DNA of 40,164 nucleotides from Planctomycetaceae bacterium (GTDB lineage Bacteria > Planctomycetota > Planctomycetia > Planctomycetales > Planctomycetaceae). The translations under genes and the position numbers were made by a program. The stretch lies in the NCBI GenBank assembly GCA_021732845.1, contig JAKFUF010000058.1, positions 1 through 40,164 of the forward strand. The letters are read 5' to 3'. Positions 1 to 6,465 of this stretch are shown here, piece after piece (within the stretch, counting starts at the first letter, position 1; every line of letters begins with the position of its first letter). A model generated the notes under the pieces. The model did no database searches. It saw nothing but the letters and a program-made list of their open reading frames with translations, and had not been told where the DNA came from.

Positions 1-126
1 GGTCAATCATCTCCCGCTGCTCCCCACCCCGCCTCACGGCGACGCAGTTGCGGTCGACTACAGGATCAAACTTAAACCTCCTGGCTGGGACTTTCACCCG
101 CCGATTCAACAAACGTGCAAGCGCAC
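1..126 (-). mobile_element. 5' end of a group II intron, truncated by the window edge
   Basis: Read on the minus strand, the sequence from 126 downwards starts GTGCGC, the usual 5' terminus of a bacterial group II intron. Twenty-seven bases later comes GGGTGAAAGTCCC. As I remember it, the group IIC intron of Oceanobacillus has GTGTG, 27 bases, then GGGTGAGAGTCCC, so both motif and spacing fit the start of domain I. The following bases (GCAACTGCGTCG, then a GTGAGGCGGGGTGGGG run) also resemble domain I of such introns. A small stem-loop lies just upstream, as expected for class C introns, which insert behind hairpins. The reverse-transcriptase ORF would lie beyond position 1. No protein evidence is available inside the window. 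Confidence 0.6.
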
Positions 127-130
127 GAGG

Positions 131-148
131 GCTCTGGTCCTCCAGAGC
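131..148. repeat. Short hairpin abutting the putative intron 5' end
   Basis: GCTCTGG (131-137) and CCAGAGC (142-148) form a perfect 7-bp stem with a 4-base loop. On the minus strand it is separated from the proposed intron start by only four bases (CCTC). Class C group II introns use such stem-loops as insertion targets, so this may be the target site. It could also be a chance hairpin. Confidence 0.45.
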
Positions 149-499
149 TGCGGGCCACAAACGATCCGGCGTTTTCGAAGGACTTTCGAGTCATCTGCGA
201 ATCGTTCACACCCTTCACCGTGGCTCAGCAGGAGCTGGAGCCCTCCCGCCGCGTCGCCCGCAAGCCGCACGTCGTCCTCACTCGGGCACCGCAAAGTTGC
301 CGAGTCACTCCGTGACTCGATCCCAGTCACGGAGTGACTGGACGACTTTGAGATTCACCGGAGAGCTTGCGCCGGGTCGCTTAGGCACTCGCTCCCAACA
401 AGTGGCGCTGGCGTCGTCCGATGATCCTCCAACCGGGGGCTAAGGCCCTCCTCCGGCTCATTGGCTGTACGGCTTGTCAAAGTCGACGTACGAGGGCCA
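149..499. other. Gene-free stretch between the group II intron and the DUF695 cassette
   Basis: I see no convincing gene here. Open frames on both strands are short, of low complexity and unlike any family I recognise. The only clear structure is the nested palindrome at 303-339. On the minus strand, CACTTGTTGGGAG near 390-405 vaguely recalls an attC right-hand end, but it lacks a matching partner and I do not call it. Confidence 0.5.
303..339. repeat. 15-bp perfect inverted repeat with self-palindromic arms
   Basis: AGTCACTCCGTGACT (303-317) and AGTCACGGAGTGACT (325-339) are exact reverse complements around a 7-base loop. Each arm is itself an interrupted palindrome, AGTCAC-NNN-GTGACT, so either one long hairpin or two small ones can form. 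No T tract follows on either strand, which argues against a simple rho-independent terminator. Confidence 0.8.
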
Positions 500-970
500 T
501 TAGGTTGGAAGGAACTGCACGTAGGCACCCCATTTGGGGTCATTGACTGCCATGCACTGTACCTGGTGCGTGACGACCGCAGCCTAAATCGAATTATGAA
601 TCGATTCGATATTCACACCGCGCGGAATGTAAAATACGAACTCCTTCATGACACCCGTTGTCAGAGCCAGCACGTGCAATGCAGGTGTTCGGGAGTCAAC
701 GATTCGGAGAATAGTGTCTTCAATGTCGTTCAATTGCTCATTCTCATCAAGGGCAGGCAACCCGCCTTCGTTGGGCGAGTTCAACGGAATGGCAAAACCC
801 AGTTTGATTGGAAGTTCGGGATGTGCGATCCAATTGCGGGCAGACTGATTATATCGAACTACTAGCGGTGAAGAATCGATGTCAGCTTCGGCGACTCCCC
901 AGCGGTGGCCACCGTCGGAGAGCGAAGGCAAAGACTTGATGTCGAGTTCCTTGCGAGTGAAGGGCCACAT
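500..970 (-). pseudogene. DUF695-family protein gene interrupted by an in-frame stop codon
   Basis: The first 128 residues are intact and have the DUF695 layout: an N-terminal strand with SSPLVVRYN, then LPIKLGFAIPL, the LNDIEDTI helix and the LALTTGVMKEFVFYIP strand. The reading frame then meets TAG at 584-586. Translation in the same frame beyond it gives 27 more residues including MAVNDPKWGAYVQFLP before TAA at 500-502, which is the typical DUF695 C-terminal strand. The gene is therefore a single family-length frame (about 156 residues) with one nonsense codon. ATG at 970 lies just behind the GTTAGGC end of the attC-like spacer, leaving a very short leader as in integron cassettes. Function is unknown; related proteins are small soluble proteins of unknown role. 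Suppression of TAG or a sequencing error cannot be excluded. Confidence 0.75.
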
Positions 971-977
971 GTTCGCC

Positions 978-1066
978 GCCTAACAACCAGGTTAACCCGC
1001 GTGTGCCGCGGGCGGAATTGAACTCACGGGAAAATGCCGCCTGCGGCACTCGGCGTGCCCTGTTGC
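978..1066 (-). other. attC-like site of the membrane-protein cassette (right half conserved)
   Basis: On the minus strand the right half is CGGGTTAACCTGG followed by TTGTTAGGC, a perfect GTTRRRY end nine bases before the DUF695 ATG. The central part is nearly identical to the spacer at 2556-2652, including GGCATTTTCCCGTGA and CCGCCCGCGGCA. The left half is eroded: where TAACAA is expected, the sequence is GCAACAGGG. The stop of the membrane-protein gene is about 75 bases further upstream. Confidence 0.6.
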
Positions 1067-1140
1067 TCCAGCGGCTTACCCATCCAGTCGGAGAGCCGAC
1101 CCGCCGAGCCAGCGTACAGCCCGCCTTGGGGCCGCACCGT

Positions 1141-1932
1141 CTAGAGAAGCTGGGTCGCAAGCCGTTCCCATGCGTCAGTATTTGCGACCCACCAGACCAA
1201 CAAGTGAGACGCGACCAGGCAACCGTATCCGAGCGCGAACCATCGGTCAAACGACCGTATGATGAAACACTTCACGACCAGAAGCAACGTTGCCAGGACG
1301 AGCGTCCACAAATCAGGGCCGAAGATCGTTTGCAACACGGTGCCTTCGTACAAGGCGTTGAGGGGAGCGATTCGAGCAACCGCGGCACCGATGACCGTCA
1401 GGGTGGCCATGAGCATCATCGGCCGGTGTAAGTCTGGTCGACGGCGGTAATAGACACCGACGCCCACGAAAAGGCCGAAGCTCACGATCTGGACGACCGC
1501 GAACAGATTGAACGGCTTGGGTGCCAGGCCCCAGATGCGTTCCTCCGGCGGCACCAGGGCCGCCCCTCGAATCGCCACCCATGACCCCAAAACGACCACC
1601 CAGACGGCGAGGACAGCGCCGAAGCGTCCCACTGCCATGTGAACGCGGCGGCGGCCGTTGGCGATCAACAGGGGCTGAACGAGGGACAGCACGACCCATG
1701 TGGTCATCGCGATGGCATGCATCAAGACCAGCGTCTGCATCGGCGGAGCGATGTCGCGACCGGGGAACCCCTTTCCGTGGACGTAATATTGCTGAAAGCC
1801 CAGGAGCATCAGAACCAGGACCAGTGCGGCGACCCCGGAATAGAACAGGCGGCCGGGCTTCGCCTTCGCCGGCATCGGCACCCGAGGCTCGTCCGGCGCT
1901 AGGTTGGGAGTTGTCCCTTCGAGCTTCGCCAT
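1141..1932 (-). CDS. Multi-pass integral membrane protein of unknown function (cassette gene)
   Basis: The product is 263 residues from the ATG at 1932. An upstream extension to 2028 would be translated through the attC-like spacer and is not credible. After a soluble, Pro-rich N-terminus there are about seven hydrophobic segments, starting with the one around VAALVLVLMLLGF. Conserved-looking features are the HAIAMTTWVVLSLVQPLLI helix, the GRRRVHMAVGRFG loop and the HRPMMLMATLTVIGA helix. The two histidines near membrane helices recall small haem- or quinone-handling membrane proteins, but I do not recognise a named family with certainty. The leader is only about 20 bases after the GTTCGGC cassette boundary, with a GGAGGG ribosome site. 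No sign of truncation. Confidence 0.8.
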   Translation of the reverse strand: MAKLEGTTPNLAPDEPRVPMPAKAKPGRLFYSGVAALVLVLMLLGFQQYYVHGKGFPGRDIAPPMQTLVLMHAIAMTTWVVLSLVQPLLIANGRRRVHMAVGRFGAVLAVWVVVLGSWVAIRGAALVPPEERIWGLAPKPFNLFAVVQIVSFGLFVGVGVYYRRRPDLHRPMMLMATLTVIGAAVARIAPLNALYEGTVLQTIFGPDLWTLVLATLLLVVKCFIIRSFDRWFALGYGCLVASHLLVWWVANTDAWERLATQLL

Positions 1933-1950
1933 GTGATATGCCCTCCGTTC

Positions 1951-2028
1951 GCCGAACGCCCAGGTTAATCCGCGTGTGCCGAGGACGGGATTGAGGGCCA
2001 GAGAAGGAACTATGAGCGGAGTAACCAA
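1951..2028 (-). other. Degenerate attC-like site of the SUKH cassette
   Basis: The minus-strand right half CGGATTAACCTGGGCGTTC matches the neighbouring sites, and the central CTCAATCCCGTCCTCGGCA is a shortened version of theirs. The left half has lost the TAAC and the arm that should pair with the right half, and the terminal bases are GTTCGGC rather than GTTRRRY. It is probably a decayed attC and may no longer recombine. Confidence 0.5.
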
Positions 2029-2538
2029 TCATTCCCTGTCGTCCGCTGTGTGTTGTTCGGCCTCTGGGCTGACCATGTATCGTATCAACTCTGACAGTGC
2101 CGGAGAGGAGAACCACACATAGTCGGGCGATCCAAGGCCCGTCGAGCGGTATTCACGACTCGCGAAATCAAAGATGTACTGATCCATGTTGCCATAGGCT
2201 CCCAGCCATGCGTAATCGGGCTTCAGTGGCTCCTTCAACGGCACATACTCTATCTCGAACCCATTTGGCCCATTTCGTGCCACCGTATCGCAGAACCAGC
2301 GGACATAATTCTGCTGCAGGAACGACTCGGCGTCATACAGCCATCCCCTTTGTGTCTCGAGTCCGCTGGACAGTGCCAACAACTCCACGTAACTCGCGGG
2401 CAACTCGAATTTCAGCACGCCCCGTGCCTGCGCTGACCAGCTCCGCAGAGCTTCATCACTCAGCGGTGGTTTGAAAGACACCCCCAACTCGTCAGCCCGG
2501 CGCTGTAAGTCGCTGAACAGAGCTTGTAAGTTTTCCAC
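2029..2538 (-). CDS. SUKH/SMI1-KNR4-like protein (cassette gene)
   Basis: I chose the GTG at 2538 (VENLQALFSDL) because the further upstream ATG at 2580 lies inside the attC site, whereas GAGGCGGGG sits at ribosome-site distance from the GTG. The product is about 169 residues. The core LPASYVELLALSSGLETQRG resembles the helix and glycine turn of the SMI1/KNR4 (SUKH) superfamily, followed by YAWLGAYGNMDQYIFDF, a typical SUKH strand pair. SUKH proteins often act as immunity proteins against polymorphic toxins, and solitary copies are common in integron cassettes. No toxin gene is adjacent, so an orphan immunity role is only an inference. The stop codon is followed directly by a degenerate attC. 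Confidence 0.75.
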   Translation of the reverse strand: MENLQALFSDLQRRADELGVSFKPPLSDEALRSWSAQARGVLKFELPASYVELLALSSGLETQRGWLYDAESFLQQNYVRWFCDTVARNGPNGFEIEYVPLKEPLKPDYAWLGAYGNMDQYIFDFASREYRSTGLGSPDYVWFSSPALSELIRYMVSPEAEQHTADDRE

Positions 2539-2555
2539 GGGACCCCGCCTCTGCT

Positions 2556-2652
2556 GTCTAACGCCCAGGTAAACCCGCATTTGCCGCGGGCGGGATTGAC
2601 TTCACGGGAAAATGCTGGCTGCGGCACACATCGGGTTGACCCACTTGTTAGC
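2556..2652 (-). other. Canonical integron attC recombination site
   Basis: On the minus strand the site begins CTAACAAGTGGGTCAACCCG and ends CGGGTTTACCTGGGCGTTAG. CTAAC pairs with GTTAG (R boxes). The next five bases on each side (AAGTG and TGGGC) do not pair, as in the unpaired central spacer. GGTCAACCCG then pairs with CGGGTTTACC except for one mismatch (L boxes). The inner region holds a TGCCGC/GCGGCA stem. The TAA stop of the HEAT cassette lies in the left R box, a classic cassette arrangement. The terminal GTTAGAC fits GTTRRRY. Confidence 0.8.
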
Positions 2653-3133
2653 TGGCGGATGACTGCTCGGCCTGCAATGAATCCAGCGTCGACCATGCCA
2701 GTACCCGCGCCGCCAGTTCCGAGTTGCTCGGGTTGGCTCGGAGCCGTTCCTCATCCTCGGACAGATGCACACCCGACGCAAGCCCGCCGAGCAACCTCCG
2801 AACGTCTGGACCATCGTACCGGGCATCCTTCACCGTCCAAACGGCGTCGTATCGCACCCAGGCATTGTCATCCGCAAGTCGCCGAATGATCGCGTCCCGC
2901 AGGCCCGGAAACTGAAACAAGCCGATTCTCCGGCACGCATGTATCCCAACTCGGCGGGGATGCATGTCGTCGTGATCGATCAGTTCCGCCAGCAGCCGAG
3001 GGACAACTTGCTCGGGTTCTGGCAACTCCGCAAACGCCACAGAAAGGCGGACCTCCTCCACGGGCATGACCGGGAACTGGCCTGCGAGTGCGAGGGTCTT
3101 GGCAATCAGCCGGTCGATTCTCGACTTTCCCAT
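2648..3133 (-). CDS. Small HEAT-like helical protein (cassette gene)
   Basis: The product is 161 residues from ATG 3133, which has GGAGA eight bases upstream and lies 17 bases from the cassette boundary. It is all-helical in appearance. The middle shows helix pairs of HEAT type: PRRVGIHACRRIGLFQFPGL, then RDAIIRRLADDNAWVRYDAV with the usual D-xx-VR turn of HEAT repeats, and WTVKDARYDGPDVRRLLGGL. HEAT-like proteins are generic protein-binding scaffolds, and no specific role can be assigned. Its stop codon is part of the following attC site. It is the first cassette in the array, next to the half attC site and the DUF1501 gene. Confidence 0.75.
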   Translation of the reverse strand: MGKSRIDRLIAKTLALAGQFPVMPVEEVRLSVAFAELPEPEQVVPRLLAELIDHDDMHPRRVGIHACRRIGLFQFPGLRDAIIRRLADDNAWVRYDAVWTVKDARYDGPDVRRLLGGLASGVHLSEDEERLRANPSNSELAARVLAWSTLDSLQAEQSSAS

Positions 3134-3150
3134 AGAGAGAAATCTCCACC

Positions 3151-3180
3151 GCTTAACGTCCAGGTTACCTTGGCACCTGC
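3151..3180 (-). other. Half attC (or attI-like) site at the start of the cassette array
   Basis: On the minus strand AGGTAACCTGGACGTTAAGC carries the same right half as the other attC sites and ends in a good GTTRRRY (GTTAAGC). The matching left half is missing; the DUF1501 stop codon is only about 25 bases upstream. It is either the remnant of an attC whose cassette was lost or a primary insertion site. A small TGGCA/TGCCA hairpin precedes it. Confidence 0.5.
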
Positions 3181-3204
3181 CATGCCGTTGTGGCGACGGG
3201 TCTT

Positions 3205-4650
3205 TTACGCCAGCAGCTTCTGCACCACGTTTCCGCCGACATCCGTCAGGCGGAAGTCGCGGCCTTGGAAGCGGTGGGTGAGCTTCAGGTGGTCGAGGCC
3301 CAGGAGGTGCAGGGCGGTGGCCTGCAGGTCGTGGACGTGGACGGTGTCTTCGACGGAGTTGTAGCCGATGTCGTCGGTTTTCCCGATCGTTTGGCCGCCC
3401 TTGATGCCGCCGCCGGCGAGCCACATGGTGTAGGCTTCGATGTGGTGGTCGCGGCCCATCAAATCCCGTGGCTCACCCTGCGGGGTCCGGCCGAACTCGC
3501 CGCCCCAGATGACCAGCGTGTCTTCCAGCAGGCCCCGCTCCTTCAGGTCGCGAATGAGTGCCGCGCAGGGCTGGTCGACTTCCTTGCAGCGGTCGTCCAG
3601 CGACTTGCCCAGTTCGGTGCCCGTATTGCCGTGATGATCCCAGTCGGTGTGATACAACTGGACAAACCGCACGCCCTTTTCAACGAGCCGGCGGGCCAGC
3701 AGGCAGTTGTTGGCGAACGACGGCTTGCCCCCCGTGGTCCCGTAGGCCTCCTGCGTCTGCTTCGATTCGCCCGACAGCTCCATCAGTTCCGGGGCGCTGG
3801 ACTGCATGCGGTAGGCCATCTCGTACGCGGCGATGCGCGTGGCGATCTCTGCGTCACCGGTGGCTTCGAGCCGGTCGCGGTTCAGGTCGTTCACCGCGTC
3901 GATGAACTGCCGCTGCCCCTTGTCGGTGATGCCCTTGGGGCTGGCAAGGTTGAGGATCGGTTCGGCCCCGGAGCGGAAGGGGACGCCCTGATAGGTGGTC
4001 GGAAGAAAGCCACTGCCCCAGAGCGGTGAGCCACCGCGCGGGCCGCGCGGACCGGACTGCAGGACGACGAAGCCCGGCAGGTCGTAGCATTCGCTGCCGA
4101 TGCCATAGGTGACCCAGGCCCCCATGCTCGGACGGCCCATGAACTGGGGCGAACCGGTGTTCAGGAACAGCTTGGCCGGCCCATGATTGAAGACATCGGT
4201 CTTCATGCTGCGGACGATGCACAGATCGTCGGCGACCGTTTGCAGGTGCGGCAGCAGTTCGCTGAGCTGAGCCCCGGATTCGCCGTACTGCGCGAACTTC
4301 CGACGCGTGCCGAGCAGCTTGGCGTCGGCTTTGATGAAGGCGAACCGCTTGTTTTCAACATAGGAGGCCGGGATGACCTGCCCGTCGAGTTCCTGCAGCT
4401 TGGGCTTGAAGTCAAACAGTTCGAGCTGGCTCGGCCCGCCAGCCATGAACATGAAAATGACGTTCTTGGCCTTCGCGGGAAAATGCCCGACATGCGGAGC
4501 AAGCGGGTTGGTCGCAGTCGCTGCCCCCGCCGAAGCCGCCTGCGGCCCCATCAGTGAAGCGAGGGCCATTGCGCCCAGGCCGACTTGGCAGTTTTGGAAA
4601 AAGTGCCGCCGGGTGATTTCCCGCAATCCCAGTTCCACATCGCGCCGCAT
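3205..4650 (-). CDS. DUF1501 protein, Tat-exported, alkaline-phosphatase-like fold
   Basis: The 481-residue product starts with a twin-arginine signal (ITRRHFFQNCQVGLGAMALA). Family motifs follow in order: FMAGGPSQLELFDFKP, MKTDVFNHGP, GRPSMGAWVTYGIGSE, LLARRLVEKGVRFVQLYH, DWDHHGN, IWGGEFGRTP and DHHIEAYTMWLAGGGIKGG. The DH/H and GEFGRTP elements are what links DUF1501 to the sulfatase/alkaline phosphatase superfamily. Length and motif set are complete. In planctomycetes these genes are usually paired with a DUF1549/DUF1553 cytochrome protein (PSD1), which is not seen here; instead a second DUF1501 gene lies upstream on the same strand. Substrate is unknown; the protein is probably exported. 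Confidence 0.92.
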   Translation of the reverse strand: MRRDVELGLREITRRHFFQNCQVGLGAMALASLMGPQAASAGAATATNPLAPHVGHFPAKAKNVIFMFMAGGPSQLELFDFKPKLQELDGQVIPASYVENKRFAFIKADAKLLGTRRKFAQYGESGAQLSELLPHLQTVADDLCIVRSMKTDVFNHGPAKLFLNTGSPQFMGRPSMGAWVTYGIGSECYDLPGFVVLQSGPRGPRGGSPLWGSGFLPTTYQGVPFRSGAEPILNLASPKGITDKGQRQFIDAVNDLNRDRLEATGDAEIATRIAAYEMAYRMQSSAPELMELSGESKQTQEAYGTTGGKPSFANNCLLARRLVEKGVRFVQLYHTDWDHHGNTGTELGKSLDDRCKEVDQPCAALIRDLKERGLLEDTLVIWGGEFGRTPQGEPRDLMGRDHHIEAYTMWLAGGGIKGGQTIGKTDDIGYNSVEDTVHVHDLQATALHLLGLDHLKLTHRFQGRDFRLTDVGGNVVQKLLA

Positions 4651-4668
4651 CGGGGATCTCCTTCATCG

Positions 4669-4701
4669 AATGACAAATGACAAATGCCCGAATGACAAAT
4701 G
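4669..4701. repeat. AATGACAAATG short repeats in the DUF1501 intergenic gap
   Basis: AATGACAAATG occurs at 4669-4679 and 4691-4701, with an extra overlapping ACAAATG unit in between. Related words occur in the opposite orientation at about 4735-4770 (GTTGTCATTC). They fill the 126-base gap between the two DUF1501 genes. Confidence 0.7.
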
Positions 4702-4776
4702 GCCGCCCGGTAGCTCGCGATGCGCAGCAAAGGACATTGTCACTTGGATCCTGTCAGTTGTCATTCCTCAATTGCG

Positions 4777-6225
4777 TTAAAACAGTTCGGCGATCGGCTT
4801 GCCTTCGTTTTCTACAATCGGCCGGGGGCGGCCGCGGGCGTCGAGGTAGGCGGCATCCAGCGGAACGCCCATGAATTGGTAGAGCGTCGCGGCGAGGTCG
4901 GGCGGGGTGACAGGCCGCGATAAGATGCGGCCGCCATCATGTTCGGAGGCACCGATCACCTGTCCGTGGCGCAGTCCACCGCCGGCGAGGCACATCGACA
5001 TGACTTCCGGCCAGTGGTTGCGGCCATCGGTGCTGTCCTGCGTGCCCATGTTTGGCGTCCGGCCGAACTCGCCCATGGCCATCACCAGCGTCTGGTCGAG
5101 CAGTCCGTGGTCCTGCAGATCCTGCACGAGCGTGGTCAGCAGGTGGTCGAACAGGGGGAGCAGCGGACCGAGCCCGTTCTTGATCCCGCCATAGGGCGGA
5201 ATGTTGTCGCCGTGGGTATCCCATGTGCCTGACGCACTATGGTAGCTCAAGTCGAGCGTGACAAATGTCACGCCGGCTTCGACCAGGCGGCGGGCGATCA
5301 GCGCCTGCTGGCACCACAAATGTTTGCCGTATTTCTGGCGAGTTTCTTCCGGTTCGCGGGTGATGTCGAAGGCGGTTTGAGCACGGCGGCCCATGACCAT
5401 TTCGACCGCCTGCTGCCGGTAGGCATCGACGGCTTGGAGGGTGCCCTGCTGGTCGAGATCGCTGCGGAAGCGGTCAAATTCCTCCATCAGGCTGCGCCGG
5501 TCTTCGATCCGGTCCGCGCTCAGGCCACGCGGAAGCTGAAACAGGTCGGCTCCGGTCACACTTCCGGTGTCCCTGCCCACATCCGTATAGACCGGCAGTC
5601 GGGTGGCCAGGTTGGCGAGGAACGGATCGTACTGCTTGCCGAGGTAGCCAGCGAACGCCAGGTGCGAGCGGGATTTCATGAAGGCCACATACGGCGGCAT
5701 CGCCGGATGGTTGGCCCCCTTGAACTTGGCGATCAACGAGGCGATGGACGGGTATTTTTCGGCCTCGGGATTGGTGCGGGCCTCGGCCAGGACGTTGCCG
5801 GTTTGGAAAACGGTGTTCGGTTCGTGGTTGCTGTGTTTCGCGTCCATCGAACGGATCAGCGTCATCTTGTCCAGCATTTGGGCGGACTTGGGGAGATGCT
5901 CGCAGATCTGCACGCCCGGCAGGGCAGTGTCAATCACCGAGAACGGACCGCGGTTGTTCAACGGCCGCAACGGCTTGGGGTCCCAGGTGTCAATCTGGCT
6001 GGGGCCGCCCGCCATCCAGAGTAAGATCACGCTCTTCGGTTTGGGGGTGCTGCCGCCCGCGGCGAGAACCTGGGCGTTGTGCCTCAGCAGATCTGGAACC
6101 GTCAGTCCCGCAAGTCCGGCGAGACTGGCCTTGAGCATGCCGCGCCGTCCCAGCAATGTCATCCCTTCGCGGGTTCGACCGTGAAGATTGCCAAAAGCGT
6201 GTTGTTGATGTCCCACCGTTGCCAC
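4777..6225 (-). CDS. DUF1501 protein, Tat-exported (second paralogue)
   Basis: The product is about 482 residues if started at GTG 6225; the in-frame ATG at 6162 (MTLLGRRGMLKASL) is a possible alternative. Both keep the twin-arginine signal LGRRGMLKASLAGLAGL. Motifs include LLWMAGGPSQIDTWDPKP, SMDAKHSNHEP, LIARRLVEAGVTFVTLD, DTHGDN, MAMGEFGRTPNMG and NHWPEVMSMCLAGGGLRHGQ. It differs clearly from the neighbour at 3205-4650, so this is an old paralogy and not a recent duplication. It is the first gene of a probable two-gene transcription unit that runs toward the cassette array. It is divergent from the TPR gene at 6466. Confidence 0.9.
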   Translation of the reverse strand: MATVGHQQHAFGNLHGRTREGMTLLGRRGMLKASLAGLAGLTVPDLLRHNAQVLAAGGSTPKPKSVILLWMAGGPSQIDTWDPKPLRPLNNRGPFSVIDTALPGVQICEHLPKSAQMLDKMTLIRSMDAKHSNHEPNTVFQTGNVLAEARTNPEAEKYPSIASLIAKFKGANHPAMPPYVAFMKSRSHLAFAGYLGKQYDPFLANLATRLPVYTDVGRDTGSVTGADLFQLPRGLSADRIEDRRSLMEEFDRFRSDLDQQGTLQAVDAYRQQAVEMVMGRRAQTAFDITREPEETRQKYGKHLWCQQALIARRLVEAGVTFVTLDLSYHSASGTWDTHGDNIPPYGGIKNGLGPLLPLFDHLLTTLVQDLQDHGLLDQTLVMAMGEFGRTPNMGTQDSTDGRNHWPEVMSMCLAGGGLRHGQVIGASEHDGGRILSRPVTPPDLAATLYQFMGVPLDAAYLDARGRPRPIVENEGKPIAELF

Positions 6226-6384
6226 TCCGGTTCATATGTTCCATCAAGCCGCGCAAGCTCATTGCAAAATTATATCGGCATCCATTGATGCCAACAACGT
6301 CTCCAGAGCATTCACGATGGCCAGTGTCCCGTGGTTACAAACAATTCTCGTGCCAGCCTGCAAAAAACGGCGAAGTTGAGCCCC

Positions 6385-6412
6385 TTGCAACCATTCTTGA
6401 ACTCGATATACT
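6385..6412 (+). promoter_or_regulatory. Putative sigma-70-type promoter of the TPR/alpha-CTD gene
   Basis: TTGCAA (6385-6390) and TATACT (6407-6412) are separated by 16 bases, about 55 bases before the GTG at 6466. The region is noticeably AT-richer than its surroundings. This is a sequence match only. Confidence 0.4.
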
Positions 6413-6465
6413 TTTCTGGTTGCGAACCAAATTTGGCCAAGGCGGATTAATGCGGAGGCGACTGA

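Larger units (their letters stand above)
500..3180 (-). mobile_element. Integron gene-cassette array without integrase (CALIN)
   Basis: Four unrelated small genes lie head to tail on the minus strand. Each is preceded by a short leader that starts just after GTTRRRY-type bases (GTTAAGC, GTTAGAC, GTTCGGC, GTTAGGC). The spacers between genes share a common right half, with ACCTGG(G/T) just before the GTT and a central CCGC...GCGG hairpin. One spacer (2556-2652) has full attC geometry. There are no promoters or shared function, as expected for cassettes. No tyrosine recombinase gene of IntI type is present in the window. The array lies directly downstream of two co-oriented DUF1501 genes, so read-through from them could express it. 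Confidence 0.75.

Noticed and set aside
48-443. Plus-strand frame of 131 codons at the left edge
   Set aside because: Low-complexity Arg/Ser-rich translation that crosses the perfect palindrome and the putative intron boundary; no family similarity.
3190-4029. Plus-strand frame opposite the DUF1501 gene
   Set aside because: The minus strand carries all DUF1501 motifs; the plus frame has no recognisable domain.
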